From Sporolituus thermophilus DSM 23256 (lineage in GTDB: Bacteria > Bacillota > Negativicutes > Sporomusales > Thermosinaceae): a stretch of DNA of 64,000 bases. The notes beneath the pieces were generated by a model. The model was not told the origin of the DNA and searched no databases. It saw only the letters and a list, made by a program, of their open reading frames with translations. Positions 42,110 to 50,402 of this stretch are shown here, piece by piece (within the stretch, counting starts at the first letter, position 1; every line of letters starts with the position of its first letter). The translations under genes were made by a program, and so were the position numbers. The stretch is taken from NCBI RefSeq assembly GCF_900102435.1, contig NZ_FNBU01000012.1:23630-87629 (forward strand). Direction: 5' to 3'.

Positions 42110-44302
42110 TTAATTACTTGAATTAATAGAACAATCGCTAGGATACTTTTGTCCCCTATCACCCCCAATTAATGAACTCCCTGAACAACCGACTACTTCA
42201 TTTATGGCTTCGGCAAAATCAGCGGCCTGCACCGCCAGACCAGTCTCGTCCGACCGGTGTCCGGCGGCGACATAGCGCTTGATTGCCGCCAGGGTAGCGT
42301 GCTTACAGATAGCCTCGATATCCGACCCTACCAGGCCGTCGGTGCGCTCGGCCAAGAAAGGCAAATCCACGTCGGCAGCCAACGGTACACCTTCGGTATG
42401 AATTTTGAATATCTCCAGCCGTTCATTAGAATTTGGTTTGGGTAGTTCAATGCGATAGTCGAGACGACCGGCCCTAAGAAGCGCCGGGTCAAGCATATCC
42501 GGCCGGTTGGTGGCGCCAATGACGATAACGTTGGCGGTATCCATCAGATTATCCAGCTCCAGCAGCAGCTGGCTTACCAGCCGTCCGACTCCCTGCCGGT
42601 CGCCTCCGGACCGAACCGGCGCTAACGCATCAATTTCGTCGAAGAACAGGATACAGGGAGCTACTTGTTTCGCACGTTTAAAAATCTGCCGCAGCCCTTT
42701 TTCCGCTTCACCGAGCCAGCGCGAATGCAAGGTGGAAGCATCCACGGCGATTAAATGGGCGCCGCTCGAACCGGCTAACGCGCGAACGATCAGGGTTTTA
42801 CCCGTGCCTGGCGGTCCGGTGAGCAGTACTCCCTTAGGCATGCGCTGGCGAGTACGGCGGAAGAGTTCCGGATAAGAAAGAGGCAATTCGATAAGGGATC
42901 GCAGTTTCTCTTTGATATCGGCCAGCCCTCCGACGTGTTGCCATCCAATGTTCGGCCGGTCGGCAAAAAACTCGCGGGTAGCGGTAGGTTCCACTTCGCG
43001 GAAGGCTTGTAAAAAATCATCGGCAGTGACACGGAGCTTCGCCAAACTTTCCGGTGGCAGTCCTTCTTCCCTTAGGTCTAATTCCGGCAGGATACGGCGA
43101 ATTGCGTTCATCCCCGCCTCCTTGCACAAAATAGCGAGATCCGCGCCGACAAAACCGTGAGTCATCTGAGCAATGCGTTCCAAGTCCACCGATGGATCCA
43201 GCCGCATGGACCGGGTATGTATTTTCAGGATAGCGAGCCGCCCCGCCATGTCCGGCGGATTTATCGACAATTCGCGGTCAAAACGTCCAGGCCGCCTGAG
43301 GGCAGGATCCACCATGTCCGGGACATTTGTGGCGCCAATAACAATGACTTCACCCCGGCTTTTCAGGCCGTCCATCAGCGCCAGCAACTGTGCAACAATC
43401 CGTTTTTCCACGTCGCCGATAACTTCAGAACGTTTGGGGGCAATAGCATCAATCTCGTCAATGAATATGATGGACGGGGCTCGCCGCTGGGCAGTTTCGA
43501 AAAGTTCGCGCAGTCTGGCTTCACTCTCACCGTAAAATTTATTGACGATTTCCGGGCCATTAACGTGCAGGAAAGTTGCCCGGCTTTCACTGGCCACCGC
43601 CCGGGCCATCAGCGTCTTACCTGTACCGGGCGGACCGTAAAGGAGTACGCCCTTCGGTGCATCCACGCCGAGCTGGCGGAATACTTCCGGATACTTCAAG
43701 GGCAGTTCAATCATCTCACGGATGCGCTGCAGCTCTTTATCCAGGCCGCCGACGTCTTCGTAGGAAGCGCAGTAACTCATATCTTCCTGAACGTCAGGTT
43801 TGGTCACCGTGATCTTGGTTGCGGCATTGATGACCACCGGTCCCTGGGGTGAGGTGCCAATAACTGTGAAATACTGCGCCCGCGCTCCAGCAAGCGTCAC
43901 TTTGAGCTTATCGCCAATGATCACCGGTAAACCGTTTAGCAGTCGCTCCAGATGCCTGATGTCCTGAGCATCGCTAAAGTCGATGGTAGTATCCAACGGG
44001 CTAAGCACCAAGGTATTGCACGGTTTGTGCGCCACCTTACGGATGGTCACCCTTTCGTCTATACCAACACCGGCATTTTGGCGGATGATTGCTTCCATCT
44101 GAACCAAGTTCTGCTTTTTAAAATGGCTGTAACAGGGAACAACCTTGGCGACGGTGGTCTTTCGGCCTTGTATTTCCACTATATCGCCGATAATTACGCC
44201 GAGCTTTGCCATGTCGTCGTTATCAAGCCGTACATACCCCTGCCCTACATCTTCCGGCATAGCATCAGCTACTCTAAAAGTCAGAACCTCTTTTGCATTC
44301 AA
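42110..44302 (-). CDS. CDC48/p97-type AAA+ ATPase
   Basis: A 730-residue unfoldase with an N domain (about 1-175, MNAKEVLTFRVADAMPEDVG) and two AAA modules. Each has Walker A GPPGTGKT (about residues 225 and 495), Walker B FIDEID / FFDEID and an arginine-finger GRFDRE or AGRLDY. The layout matches archaeal VAT and eukaryotic Cdc48. Start is TTG at 44302 after AAGGGG; the frame open to 44341 lacks a ribosome site. It is the first gene of the oxidoreductase operon, an uncommon place for this family. Confidence 0.92.
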   Translation of the reverse strand: MNAKEVLTFRVADAMPEDVGQGYVRLDNDDMAKLGVIIGDIVEIQGRKTTVAKVVPCYSHFKKQNLVQMEAIIRQNAGVGIDERVTIRKVAHKPCNTLVLSPLDTTIDFSDAQDIRHLERLLNGLPVIIGDKLKVTLAGARAQYFTVIGTSPQGPVVINAATKITVTKPDVQEDMSYCASYEDVGGLDKELQRIREMIELPLKYPEVFRQLGVDAPKGVLLYGPPGTGKTLMARAVASESRATFLHVNGPEIVNKFYGESEARLRELFETAQRRAPSIIFIDEIDAIAPKRSEVIGDVEKRIVAQLLALMDGLKSRGEVIVIGATNVPDMVDPALRRPGRFDRELSINPPDMAGRLAILKIHTRSMRLDPSVDLERIAQMTHGFVGADLAILCKEAGMNAIRRILPELDLREEGLPPESLAKLRVTADDFLQAFREVEPTATREFFADRPNIGWQHVGGLADIKEKLRSLIELPLSYPELFRRTRQRMPKGVLLTGPPGTGKTLIVRALAGSSGAHLIAVDASTLHSRWLGEAEKGLRQIFKRAKQVAPCILFFDEIDALAPVRSGGDRQGVGRLVSQLLLELDNLMDTANVIVIGATNRPDMLDPALLRAGRLDYRIELPKPNSNERLEIFKIHTEGVPLAADVDLPFLAERTDGLVGSDIEAICKHATLAAIKRYVAAGHRSDETGLAVQAADFAEAINEVVGCSGSSLIGGDRGQKYPSDCSINSSN

Positions 44303-44346
44303 AATGCCAATCCCCTTTAGAAAAATAATTTTGTATTTCAATTTGA

Positions 44347-44375
44347 ATTATAAAAGAAGGCAAGTCTTATTGCCA
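44347..44375 (-). promoter_or_regulatory. Promoter of the CDC48-oxidoreductase operon with internal dyad
   Basis: On the minus strand a TATAAT -10 (44352-44347) with a weak TGGCAA -35. The spacer contains the perfect inverted repeat GGCAA-TAAGAC-TTGCC (44359-44374), a plausible operator, perhaps for the regulator encoded just upstream. Confidence 0.5.
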
Positions 44376-44444
44376 TATTTTGTAAAATAAGGTTAATAAA
44401 GTAAATAGGATAAATATAAACTCGGCCGTGTACAAAATAAAAAA

Positions 44445-44469
44445 AACAGTTGGCGCTTTACCAACTGTT
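44445..44469 (-). terminator. Terminator of the two-component operon
   Basis: AACAGTTGG and CCAACTGTT pair on the minus strand, followed by eight T. It lies 29 bases after the response regulator stop and isolates it from the CDC48 operon. Confidence 0.92.
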
Positions 44470-44497
44470 GCTGGTTATTTACTAACTGTTGTTTCAT

Positions 44498-45199
44498 CTA
44501 ATTATTAAGCAAATCTTTATTTACCAGGAATTTTTGCAACGGCCGGCCGACCGGCCCGTAGGATAGCATTCCCTTAAGAATGCCGCCCTCTTGCAAATAA
44601 TTGAGGTACCGTTTTACCGTGACCCGGGATATGCCTAAGGTGCTGGCAATCTCTTTTACCGTAAAATAACCGCTCTTATGGCGGAGCAACTCGATAATGA
44701 GGTCAAGAGTATTTTGTTGCAGTCCTTTAGGCAGGATGCTCCTGTCCGACAGTCCAACTGCGCTCTCTTTCAACGTATCGATGTCCTTTTGGGATATCAT
44801 CCGTTCACTGGTCCGCAGCTTGCAAAAGTAGCGACGGTACGTTTCCAAAGCCTTTTTAAAACGGGTAAAGGTAAAGGGCTTAATAACATAATCGACAGCC
44901 CCGTACTGGATACCTTGCTGTACAGAATCAGTATCGTGCGCCGCCGTCACTAGGATGACATCGGTGTTCCATTCCTGCCGGCGAATATGTTTCAAGACCT
45001 CCAACCCGTTGGTTCCGGGCATATAAATATCCACGATGGCCAGATGGGGCTGCAACTTGGCAATAATATTCAACCCTTCATCGCCATCCCGAGCCCACCC
45101 GGCCAAGTTAAAGCCTTTGACTTTGCTCAAATATTGCCGATGCAGTTCTAGTACCATTGGATCGTCTTCTAAAATTACAACGTTTATTACTGTTTCCAT
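44498..45199 (-). CDS. Response regulator, CitB/DcuR type
   Basis: Receiver domain (about 1-125) with acidic pocket ILEDDPMV, phospho-Asp in VDIYMPGTNG and Lys in YVIKPFTFTRF, followed by a helix-turn-helix output (about 180-225, VKEIASTLGISRVTVKRYLNYL). This is the layout of CitB/DcuR/DctR regulators of carboxylate uptake and catabolism. ATG at 45199 lies inside the end of the kinase gene. The neighbouring oxidoreductase-permease operon is the natural target (inference). Confidence 0.9.
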   Translation of the reverse strand: METVINVVILEDDPMVLELHRQYLSKVKGFNLAGWARDGDEGLNIIAKLQPHLAIVDIYMPGTNGLEVLKHIRRQEWNTDVILVTAAHDTDSVQQGIQYGAVDYVIKPFTFTRFKKALETYRRYFCKLRTSERMISQKDIDTLKESAVGLSDRSILPKGLQQNTLDLIIELLRHKSGYFTVKEIASTLGISRVTVKRYLNYLQEGGILKGMLSYGPVGRPLQKFLVNKDLLNN

Positions 45200-47114
45200 C
45201 TTTCTCGCTCTCCCCCCGAGTTTCAATCTCCCGAAACAGCGGAATCGTCACGACAAAACGGCTCCCCTCATTAACTCTGGAGTGTACGACGATTTTACCA
45301 CCGCTCGCCTCAACCTCCTCCCGCACCAGCGCCAAACCAATGCCACGGCTACCTTGCTTGGTGGAAAATCCCCTCTCAAAAATGCGTCGCCGTTTCTCTT
45401 GGGGAATGCCGCAGCCCTGGTCGGCAACACTGATCGTTAAATACTTGCTGCCCTGTGATATCCGCACCTCTACGCACCGGCGTTCGGCGGTCTGACCAAC
45501 GACTGCTTCAATCGCGTTAGTGATGAGATTACCAAGTACTGTGACCATCGACGCGCTGGTGAAATGATCAGGCAGCCTTACCAGCCTGCTACGGGGGGCT
45601 ATTCGCAGTACGACACCTTTTTCCTGAGCCTGACTAACCTTACCAAGCAGCAAGCCGGCGGTGGCTTTGTCACGGATTCGCTCCACAATAAAGCTGATAA
45701 GCTCCTGCTTGCTCCTGTAAAACTGCGTTATCAGTTCCACTACTTTATCGTACTGCCCCATTTGGATCAAACCCGAAATAGCATGCAGCTTATTAATAAA
45801 TTCATGCGACTGGGCCCGCATGGACTCCAGGAGACTCTTGACTCCTATCAGTTCTTCCGCCAATTGTTTGACATCTTCTTTATCCCTGAACGTGGCAATG
45901 GCACCAATTACTTTTCCATTGGCAATAATCGGCATCCGGTTAGTAATAACGGCCTTGCCCCCAAGCAGATGTTCCTGATCGTACTCAGCCTGTCGCGTTT
46001 CAAGGACATGAAGCAGCCGGGTGTTAGGAACAACCTTGCTGATATGCTGCCCTACCGGATTTTCTGCCGTATTGAGCCGGCGCAATGCCTCGCGGTTGAC
46101 CAACGTAATATAGCCGCGAGTGTCAATAGCAATAACTCCTTCCCGTATCGAATGCAGCAGGGCCCGATTTTGTTCCAGCAAGACGGTTGCCTCATAAATA
46201 CGCTCCTGCAGCTTCTGGTCGGTATCGGCATAAAGCTGGGCATTATGTACAGCGATTGCGGCGTGGTTAGCGAAAGTAAAAAGAACCTGTTGATCAGTGT
46301 CAGTAAACTTCCGGTCATCGCTGAGACCCATGGCCAAAAGCCCAATGACCCGCTTCTTACTGCGCAATTTGAGCAAGATAAGCTTGTATAAGCCCTCCAT
46401 CTCAATGACGTCCTTCAAACACTCCACTATGTTCTCGCGCGCAGAGGCAATTATAATGTCCGGGACAGAATAGGCACATTGGTCGATGAGCTTCGGCGAA
46501 CTTGCATAATGCCAACCGTGGGTAATCTGCGTGACAAAATCGCCGTTACTGTTTAACAGAGAAATACTACCACAGCTTGCTTTAAACAGCCGCAATGCAT
46601 TAGTCATAATGAAGTTGAGCACCTGGTTCAGCTTCAGGGATGAAACGAGACGTACGGAAATTTCGTTGATAACACGTAGTTGCTCAAATTGTTTAAAAAC
46701 GGTTTCCTCATATAACACAAAAAAGTACTCAGAAACATATACCCTTGCCTTGTCCAGCAAGGCATCGATTTCCCGCCGCATGCGGTTCAACGTGACCAGG
46801 TCTTCCTGAAGGTAGAGCGACATCGCGTCTTTCAGCGAGTTCTCATATAAATCGAATACGGTCATAATGTCCGACAACCTGACACCTTGCTCCAGGCGGA
46901 GCTTGCACAACCAGCTCAGGAAGGACTTAAGGTGTGAAAATGAATTGTCTCGCACCGCGTCTATCACCGCTTTGGTGAGGCCCTCGAAATCCTTTTTCAG
47001 TTCAGCCGGTTCCATTGCCAGATAAGAGGCCGGCTCTCCCGCTCGCGCCAGTTCCGCGACCGCTCCGCAGTTAATCTCGTTACGGATAACGCTTAAGATA
47101 TTAGCAAGGTCAAT
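45108..47114 (-). CDS. Sensor histidine kinase, DcuS/CitA-type catalytic part (AUU start likely)
   Basis: A cytoplasmic kinase. N-terminal helical region (to ~150), GAF domain (~175-310: FMTNALRLFKASCGSISLL), PAS (~330-430: IREGVIAIDTRGYITLVNREAL), Spo0B-type dimerisation helix with phospho-His in RAQSHEFINKLHAISGL and HATPase (GNLITNAIEAV, DQGCGIP). The first ATG (47015) has no ribosome site, but the frame is open to ATT at 47112-47114, with GGGGAGG seven bases upstream, adding 33 plausible residues. The last ~30 residues overlap the regulator gene in another frame; a G6 run there could hide an indel. Confidence 0.85.
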   Translation of the reverse strand: MDLANILSVIRNEINCGAVAELARAGEPASYLAMEPAELKKDFEGLTKAVIDAVRDNSFSHLKSFLSWLCKLRLEQGVRLSDIMTVFDLYENSLKDAMSLYLQEDLVTLNRMRREIDALLDKARVYVSEYFFVLYEETVFKQFEQLRVINEISVRLVSSLKLNQVLNFIMTNALRLFKASCGSISLLNSNGDFVTQITHGWHYASSPKLIDQCAYSVPDIIIASARENIVECLKDVIEMEGLYKLILLKLRSKKRVIGLLAMGLSDDRKFTDTDQQVLFTFANHAAIAVHNAQLYADTDQKLQERIYEATVLLEQNRALLHSIREGVIAIDTRGYITLVNREALRRLNTAENPVGQHISKVVPNTRLLHVLETRQAEYDQEHLLGGKAVITNRMPIIANGKVIGAIATFRDKEDVKQLAEELIGVKSLLESMRAQSHEFINKLHAISGLIQMGQYDKVVELITQFYRSKQELISFIVERIRDKATAGLLLGKVSQAQEKGVVLRIAPRSRLVRLPDHFTSASMVTVLGNLITNAIEAVVGQTAERRCVEVRISQGSKYLTISVADQGCGIPQEKRRRIFERGFSTKQGSRGIGLALVREEVEASGGKIVVHSRVNEGSRFVVTIPLFREIETRGESEKDGNSNKRCNFRRRSNGTRTASAIFEQSQRL

Positions 47115-47344
47115 GATAATACCTCCCCCCGATAACTATTTAAAATACTTTATAAAACCTTGACGGATATTGTTTACTAACTTTATTATATAACTAAACT
47201 TGAATTTATTTCCATATATTGCATTAATTGTTAATCATAAAATTATTATCCGGAAGTAAAATAACATGGCGCCAACCAAGATATAATAGCTCTAGTGCGT
47301 ACATCCCGGAATAGAAATAAAACCTCCCAGGGAGGGGATCAATA

Positions 47345-47536
47345 ATGCCGTGCCACGATGATCCTCAGGTTTCCGAGCATACTACTCCCGAAAAACAGCT
47401 AAGGCTTCTATCTTCTCAAGGTTATACCGACCCATGGATAAAACGCATCAAGCACTGCTATCATTCCGTAAAAACATTTATAAAGTCGCTGCTAGAAGAC
47501 TTTTTAAAGTACGCTAAAGACGTGGATTTAAGTTAA
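47345..47536 (+). CDS. Small hypothetical protein, 63 residues
   Basis: Not recognised. The protein is basic and amphipathic (QGYTDPWIKRIKHCYHSVKTFIKSLLEDFLKY) with no membrane segment. Support comes from context: a TATAAT -10 at 47282-47287, GGGAGGGG nine bases before ATG, and a terminator 55 bases after the stop. It is divergent from the kinase gene and may be coregulated with it. Confidence 0.6.
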   Translation: MPCHDDPQVSEHTTPEKQLRLLSSQGYTDPWIKRIKHCYHSVKTFIKSLLEDFLKYAKDVDLS

Positions 47537-47590
47537 TAGACTTTGTTTATCATTCACAGAGATATATTGGCCGCTAAATACCATGCAAAA

Positions 47591-47620
47591 AGGTCAATCT
47601 GCTTTAGCGCAGACTGGCCT
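47591..47620. terminator. Bidirectional terminator
   Basis: AGGTCA-TCTGC and GCAGA-CTGGCCT pair, with A-rich and T-rich flanks; it serves the small gene at 47345 and the TauE-type gene from the other side. Confidence 0.87.
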
Positions 47621-47673
47621 TTTTTACTGTGGCAAAAAATGCTTCTTACGTGCACTCACATCTTGAACTGTCT

Positions 47674-48579
47674 TTAGCGACAAATATTAAGTAAGTAATT
47701 TTTTAGCAAATAGTAAACGAGCATCGTTATCGCCAGTAACAGGATACTTGCAAAATATTTTCGCGTGCTGCGGACATTGATTAGCACGCATAATTTTACC
47801 CCCATATTTACGCCGACTACAGATCCTAATATCATCAAAAAGACCAGTAGAAAATCAATGAAACCATCTTGCAGGTTCCGAAACACGCAGTAAGCACTTG
47901 CGACAAGTACTTGAAATGTGCCGGTACCAACAGCTACGCGTGTTGGCACTCCTATTAAATAGACCATTAAAGGAAAGTTAATGAACCCGCCGCCGATGCC
48001 TAGTAAACCGGTAAGACAACCTACGAAAAAGCTAAGCGTGATCGGTATCCAAACGCTCAGATGTGCGATATCCGACCGCTCGAAGCTGATTAATGGCGGG
48101 AGCTTACAGCTTTTTAGCATTTCCCCTAAAACGGTTTTTGGTTCTTCTATTCCATCTTGCGTGCTTTCATAAAACATAAACGCCGCGACCAATGTCATCA
48201 GAACCAAAAAACAGACGGATACAATGATATCAACTGTACCCCAGGCGTTTATGACCCGTAACAGGCGAACACCACTTTCAGCTCCAAATAAACTTCCAAT
48301 TGCCATTAAAATACCCAATTTCGGATCTACGTTTTTCTGTGCCCAGTGCTTATAAGCGGAAAGCGTCGCCGTCAGCATAATGTGCAGCATACTGCTGCCA
48401 ATGGCAACCGGATAGGGAATATTAAAGATTATGCGGAGCGACGGAGTCAGTAAAAATCCTCCCCCAATGCCAAATAACCCTGTTACGACCCCTATCACCA
48501 ATCCCAATAAAACTAATCCGGGCCACCAAATGTCCCCATAAGCCGTTGAGAAATACAACATAAACATTCTGCCTACCAC
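47674..48579 (-). CDS. TauE/SafE-family sulfite/organosulfonate exporter
   Basis: An inner-membrane protein of 301 residues with eight to nine membrane segments in two repeats, marked by GLFGIGGGFLLTP and GLLGIGGGFINFP. Members export sulfite, sulfoacetate or other anions. A cytoplasmic loop of about 40 residues joins the halves. It is monocistronic. The 290 bases upstream hold no gene that I can support. Confidence 0.9.
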   Translation of the reverse strand: MVGRMFMLYFSTAYGDIWWPGLVLLGLVIGVVTGLFGIGGGFLLTPSLRIIFNIPYPVAIGSSMLHIMLTATLSAYKHWAQKNVDPKLGILMAIGSLFGAESGVRLLRVINAWGTVDIIVSVCFLVLMTLVAAFMFYESTQDGIEEPKTVLGEMLKSCKLPPLISFERSDIAHLSVWIPITLSFFVGCLTGLLGIGGGFINFPLMVYLIGVPTRVAVGTGTFQVLVASAYCVFRNLQDGFIDFLLVFLMILGSVVGVNMGVKLCVLINVRSTRKYFASILLLAITMLVYYLLKNYLLNICR

Positions 48580-48812
48580 CCCAATAGTCTGTGCGGCAGC
48601 GCTCTTAGGCTATAATTCGCTGCCCCTGTAAAAATCCATTTATTTGGTAACTATTGTAAATATATTAAATAATTAATTTTTTTGAAAATACAGGCTAATT
48701 TCCGATTTAGTTTGATCGGCTGTGTCCGAATGTTAAGCGTGCTCCTGCCGGCGATGAAAGTCAAAATATGTGATAATCTATCTTAAAAAAGGGAGATATC
48801 AAAGCAAAAAAT

Positions 48813-48840
48813 AAGGCTTCGGAGATACTTCCGAAACCTT
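48813..48840 (-). terminator. Terminator of dat
   Basis: AAGG-TTCGGA and TCCGAA-CCTT pair on the minus strand, followed by ATTTTTT. Confidence 0.88.
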
Positions 48841-48868
48841 GATTTCGCATCCGTAATTTTATTAACGA

Positions 48869-49735
48869 TTATTTACGGCCGCACTCCCGGTCGATTATCG
48901 CTTCGTACGCCGCCTGTATTTTACGGGTAATGGGTCCAACTTGACCACTGCCCACCGGTGCGCCGTCCAGGCTGATAATGGGGATAACTTCTGAGTTAGT
49001 GCCGCAGATAAAGGCCTCGTCAGCACTCTTGGCGAAAGCAGGCGTAAAAGGCTTCTCCACGACAGTCAAGCCAAGGGAAGGGAGAATTTCCTCCATAATA
49101 ATCGTTCTGGTAACGCCTTTCAGAATAAGGTTGGAAACGGGGTGAGCCGGATGGGTCCAGAGCACTTCGTCCTTAATGACAAAAAAGTTGCTGCTTGTCC
49201 CTTCAGTAACATATTCGCCCCGTACTTGAATCCCTTCAAAGCAGCCCGCCTCTTTAGCCCGTTGTTTCCCTAGGATGTTGCCTAACAGGTTAATGGACTT
49301 GATATCGCAGCGCAGCCAGCGCTCGTCCGGGACAAACAGGCCCTTGGCCCCTCCTTCCTTAAGGGCGGTATTCGACGCGGTGGGACGAATGGACATTGTC
49401 AGGCGCGGCACGACATTTTCCGGGAAACCGTGCGCCCGCGGCGCTACACCGCGGGTAATTTGCATATAAATAGCGCCTTCGGTAATGCCGCTTTCTTTAA
49501 TAAGGAGTTCATGAAAGCCTTTTAATTCATCAAAAGTATACGTAGCCGGTATCCGCAGTTCGCGCAGCGACCGGTACGCCCTGTCCATGTGCTGCTTTAG
49601 GGCAAAGCAACGACCGTTATAAACCCTGGTTACTTCGTAAATGCCATCGCCAAACTGGTGACCACGGTCTTCCATAGGCACAACATTTTCATTTAAGTCA
49701 ATCAGCCGGCCATCGACCAAACCAATGGGACGCAT
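48869..49735 (-). CDS. dat: D-amino-acid aminotransferase (class IV, PLP)
   Basis: Interconverts D-alanine and D-glutamate through 2-oxo acids for wall synthesis. It has 288 residues, a fold-type IV PLP enzyme with MEDRGHQFGDGIYEVTRVYNG, the PLP Lys in CDIKSINLLGNILGKQ (about residue 145), EGTSSNFFVIKD and SADEAFICGTNSEVIPI. Branched-chain aminotransferase relatives are similar, but the D-specific start and length favour Dat. ATG at 49735 follows AAGGAGGG-type spacing. Alone, with its own terminator. Confidence 0.9.
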   Translation of the reverse strand: MRPIGLVDGRLIDLNENVVPMEDRGHQFGDGIYEVTRVYNGRCFALKQHMDRAYRSLRELRIPATYTFDELKGFHELLIKESGITEGAIYMQITRGVAPRAHGFPENVVPRLTMSIRPTASNTALKEGGAKGLFVPDERWLRCDIKSINLLGNILGKQRAKEAGCFEGIQVRGEYVTEGTSSNFFVIKDEVLWTHPAHPVSNLILKGVTRTIIMEEILPSLGLTVVEKPFTPAFAKSADEAFICGTNSEVIPIISLDGAPVGSGQVGPITRKIQAAYEAIIDRECGRK

Positions 49736-49873
49736 TGTGATAACCCTCCTTACGTTGTTTGCTAATTAATTCCACTGTTTCTTTCCAATATCCTGCCTGG
49801 CGCCCCACCTTTGCAGGAAAAAGCTATGCCAAAGCGAACTATTACCAGGTCATATGGTGAAAATCCCGCCGAT

Positions 49874-50342
49874 TTATTCGCCGAGAACCTGCAGGACCGC
49901 CTCAGCATGACCGGTTACCTTGACTTTGCGGAAAATGTGCTGGATAATCCCCTGCTCGTCAATAATAAAGGTTGAGCGCTCAATGCCAAACACCTTTTTT
50001 CCATACATAGTTTTTTCCTTTAGTACGCCATAGCGTTGGCACACGGCGCCATCGGCGTCACTCAGCAGTAAAAAAGGCAATTCAAACTTAGCGCTGAATT
50101 TTGCATGGGTCGTGACACTATCCCGGCTTATACCAACTATTTCGGTGCCACGGGCAACAAATTCCGAATAATGGTCGCGAAACTCGCGTGCTTGGTTCGT
50201 TCACCCAGGGGTATTGTCTTTGGGATAAAAATACAGTACCAATTTTCTGCCTGCATAATCACGCAGACCAACCTGGTTACCTCCGGCTGATGGCAGCGTA
50301 AAGTCCGGCGCTACCATTCCGGGCTGCAAATCTTCCATCATC
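49874..50342 (-). CDS. bcp: Thiol peroxidase Bcp/PrxQ, UGA at the peroxidatic cysteine, with one frameshift
   Basis: Reduces peroxides. Conceptual protein: MEDLQPGMVAPDFTLPSAGG, then NQVGLRDYAGRK, YFYPKDNTPG-U-TNQAREFRD, GTEIVGISRDSV and FELPFLLLSDADGAVCQRYGVLKEK. UGA at 50201-50203 is exactly where other Prx have the peroxidatic Cys (TPGCT), so selenocysteine is likely; CGCGA-GTT-TCGCG, 12 bases after UGA, fits a bacterial SECIS hairpin. However, GGAGGGTAACC (around 50277-50286) has one G too many, shifting frame after residue 20. Real mutation or sequencing error cannot be decided here. Confidence 0.75.
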
Positions 50343-50402
50343 ACTCTTCCTTTCACAGTATTATAAATAAATATTAATTATTAAATAATGAAGGAGTCTT
50401 TC

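Noticed and set aside
44359..44376. Sigma-54 promoter at TGGCAATAAGACTTGCC ahead of the CDC48 gene
   Set aside because: GG and GC are eleven bases apart instead of ten, and a TATAAT -10 lies at sigma-A distance; the dyad explanation is better.
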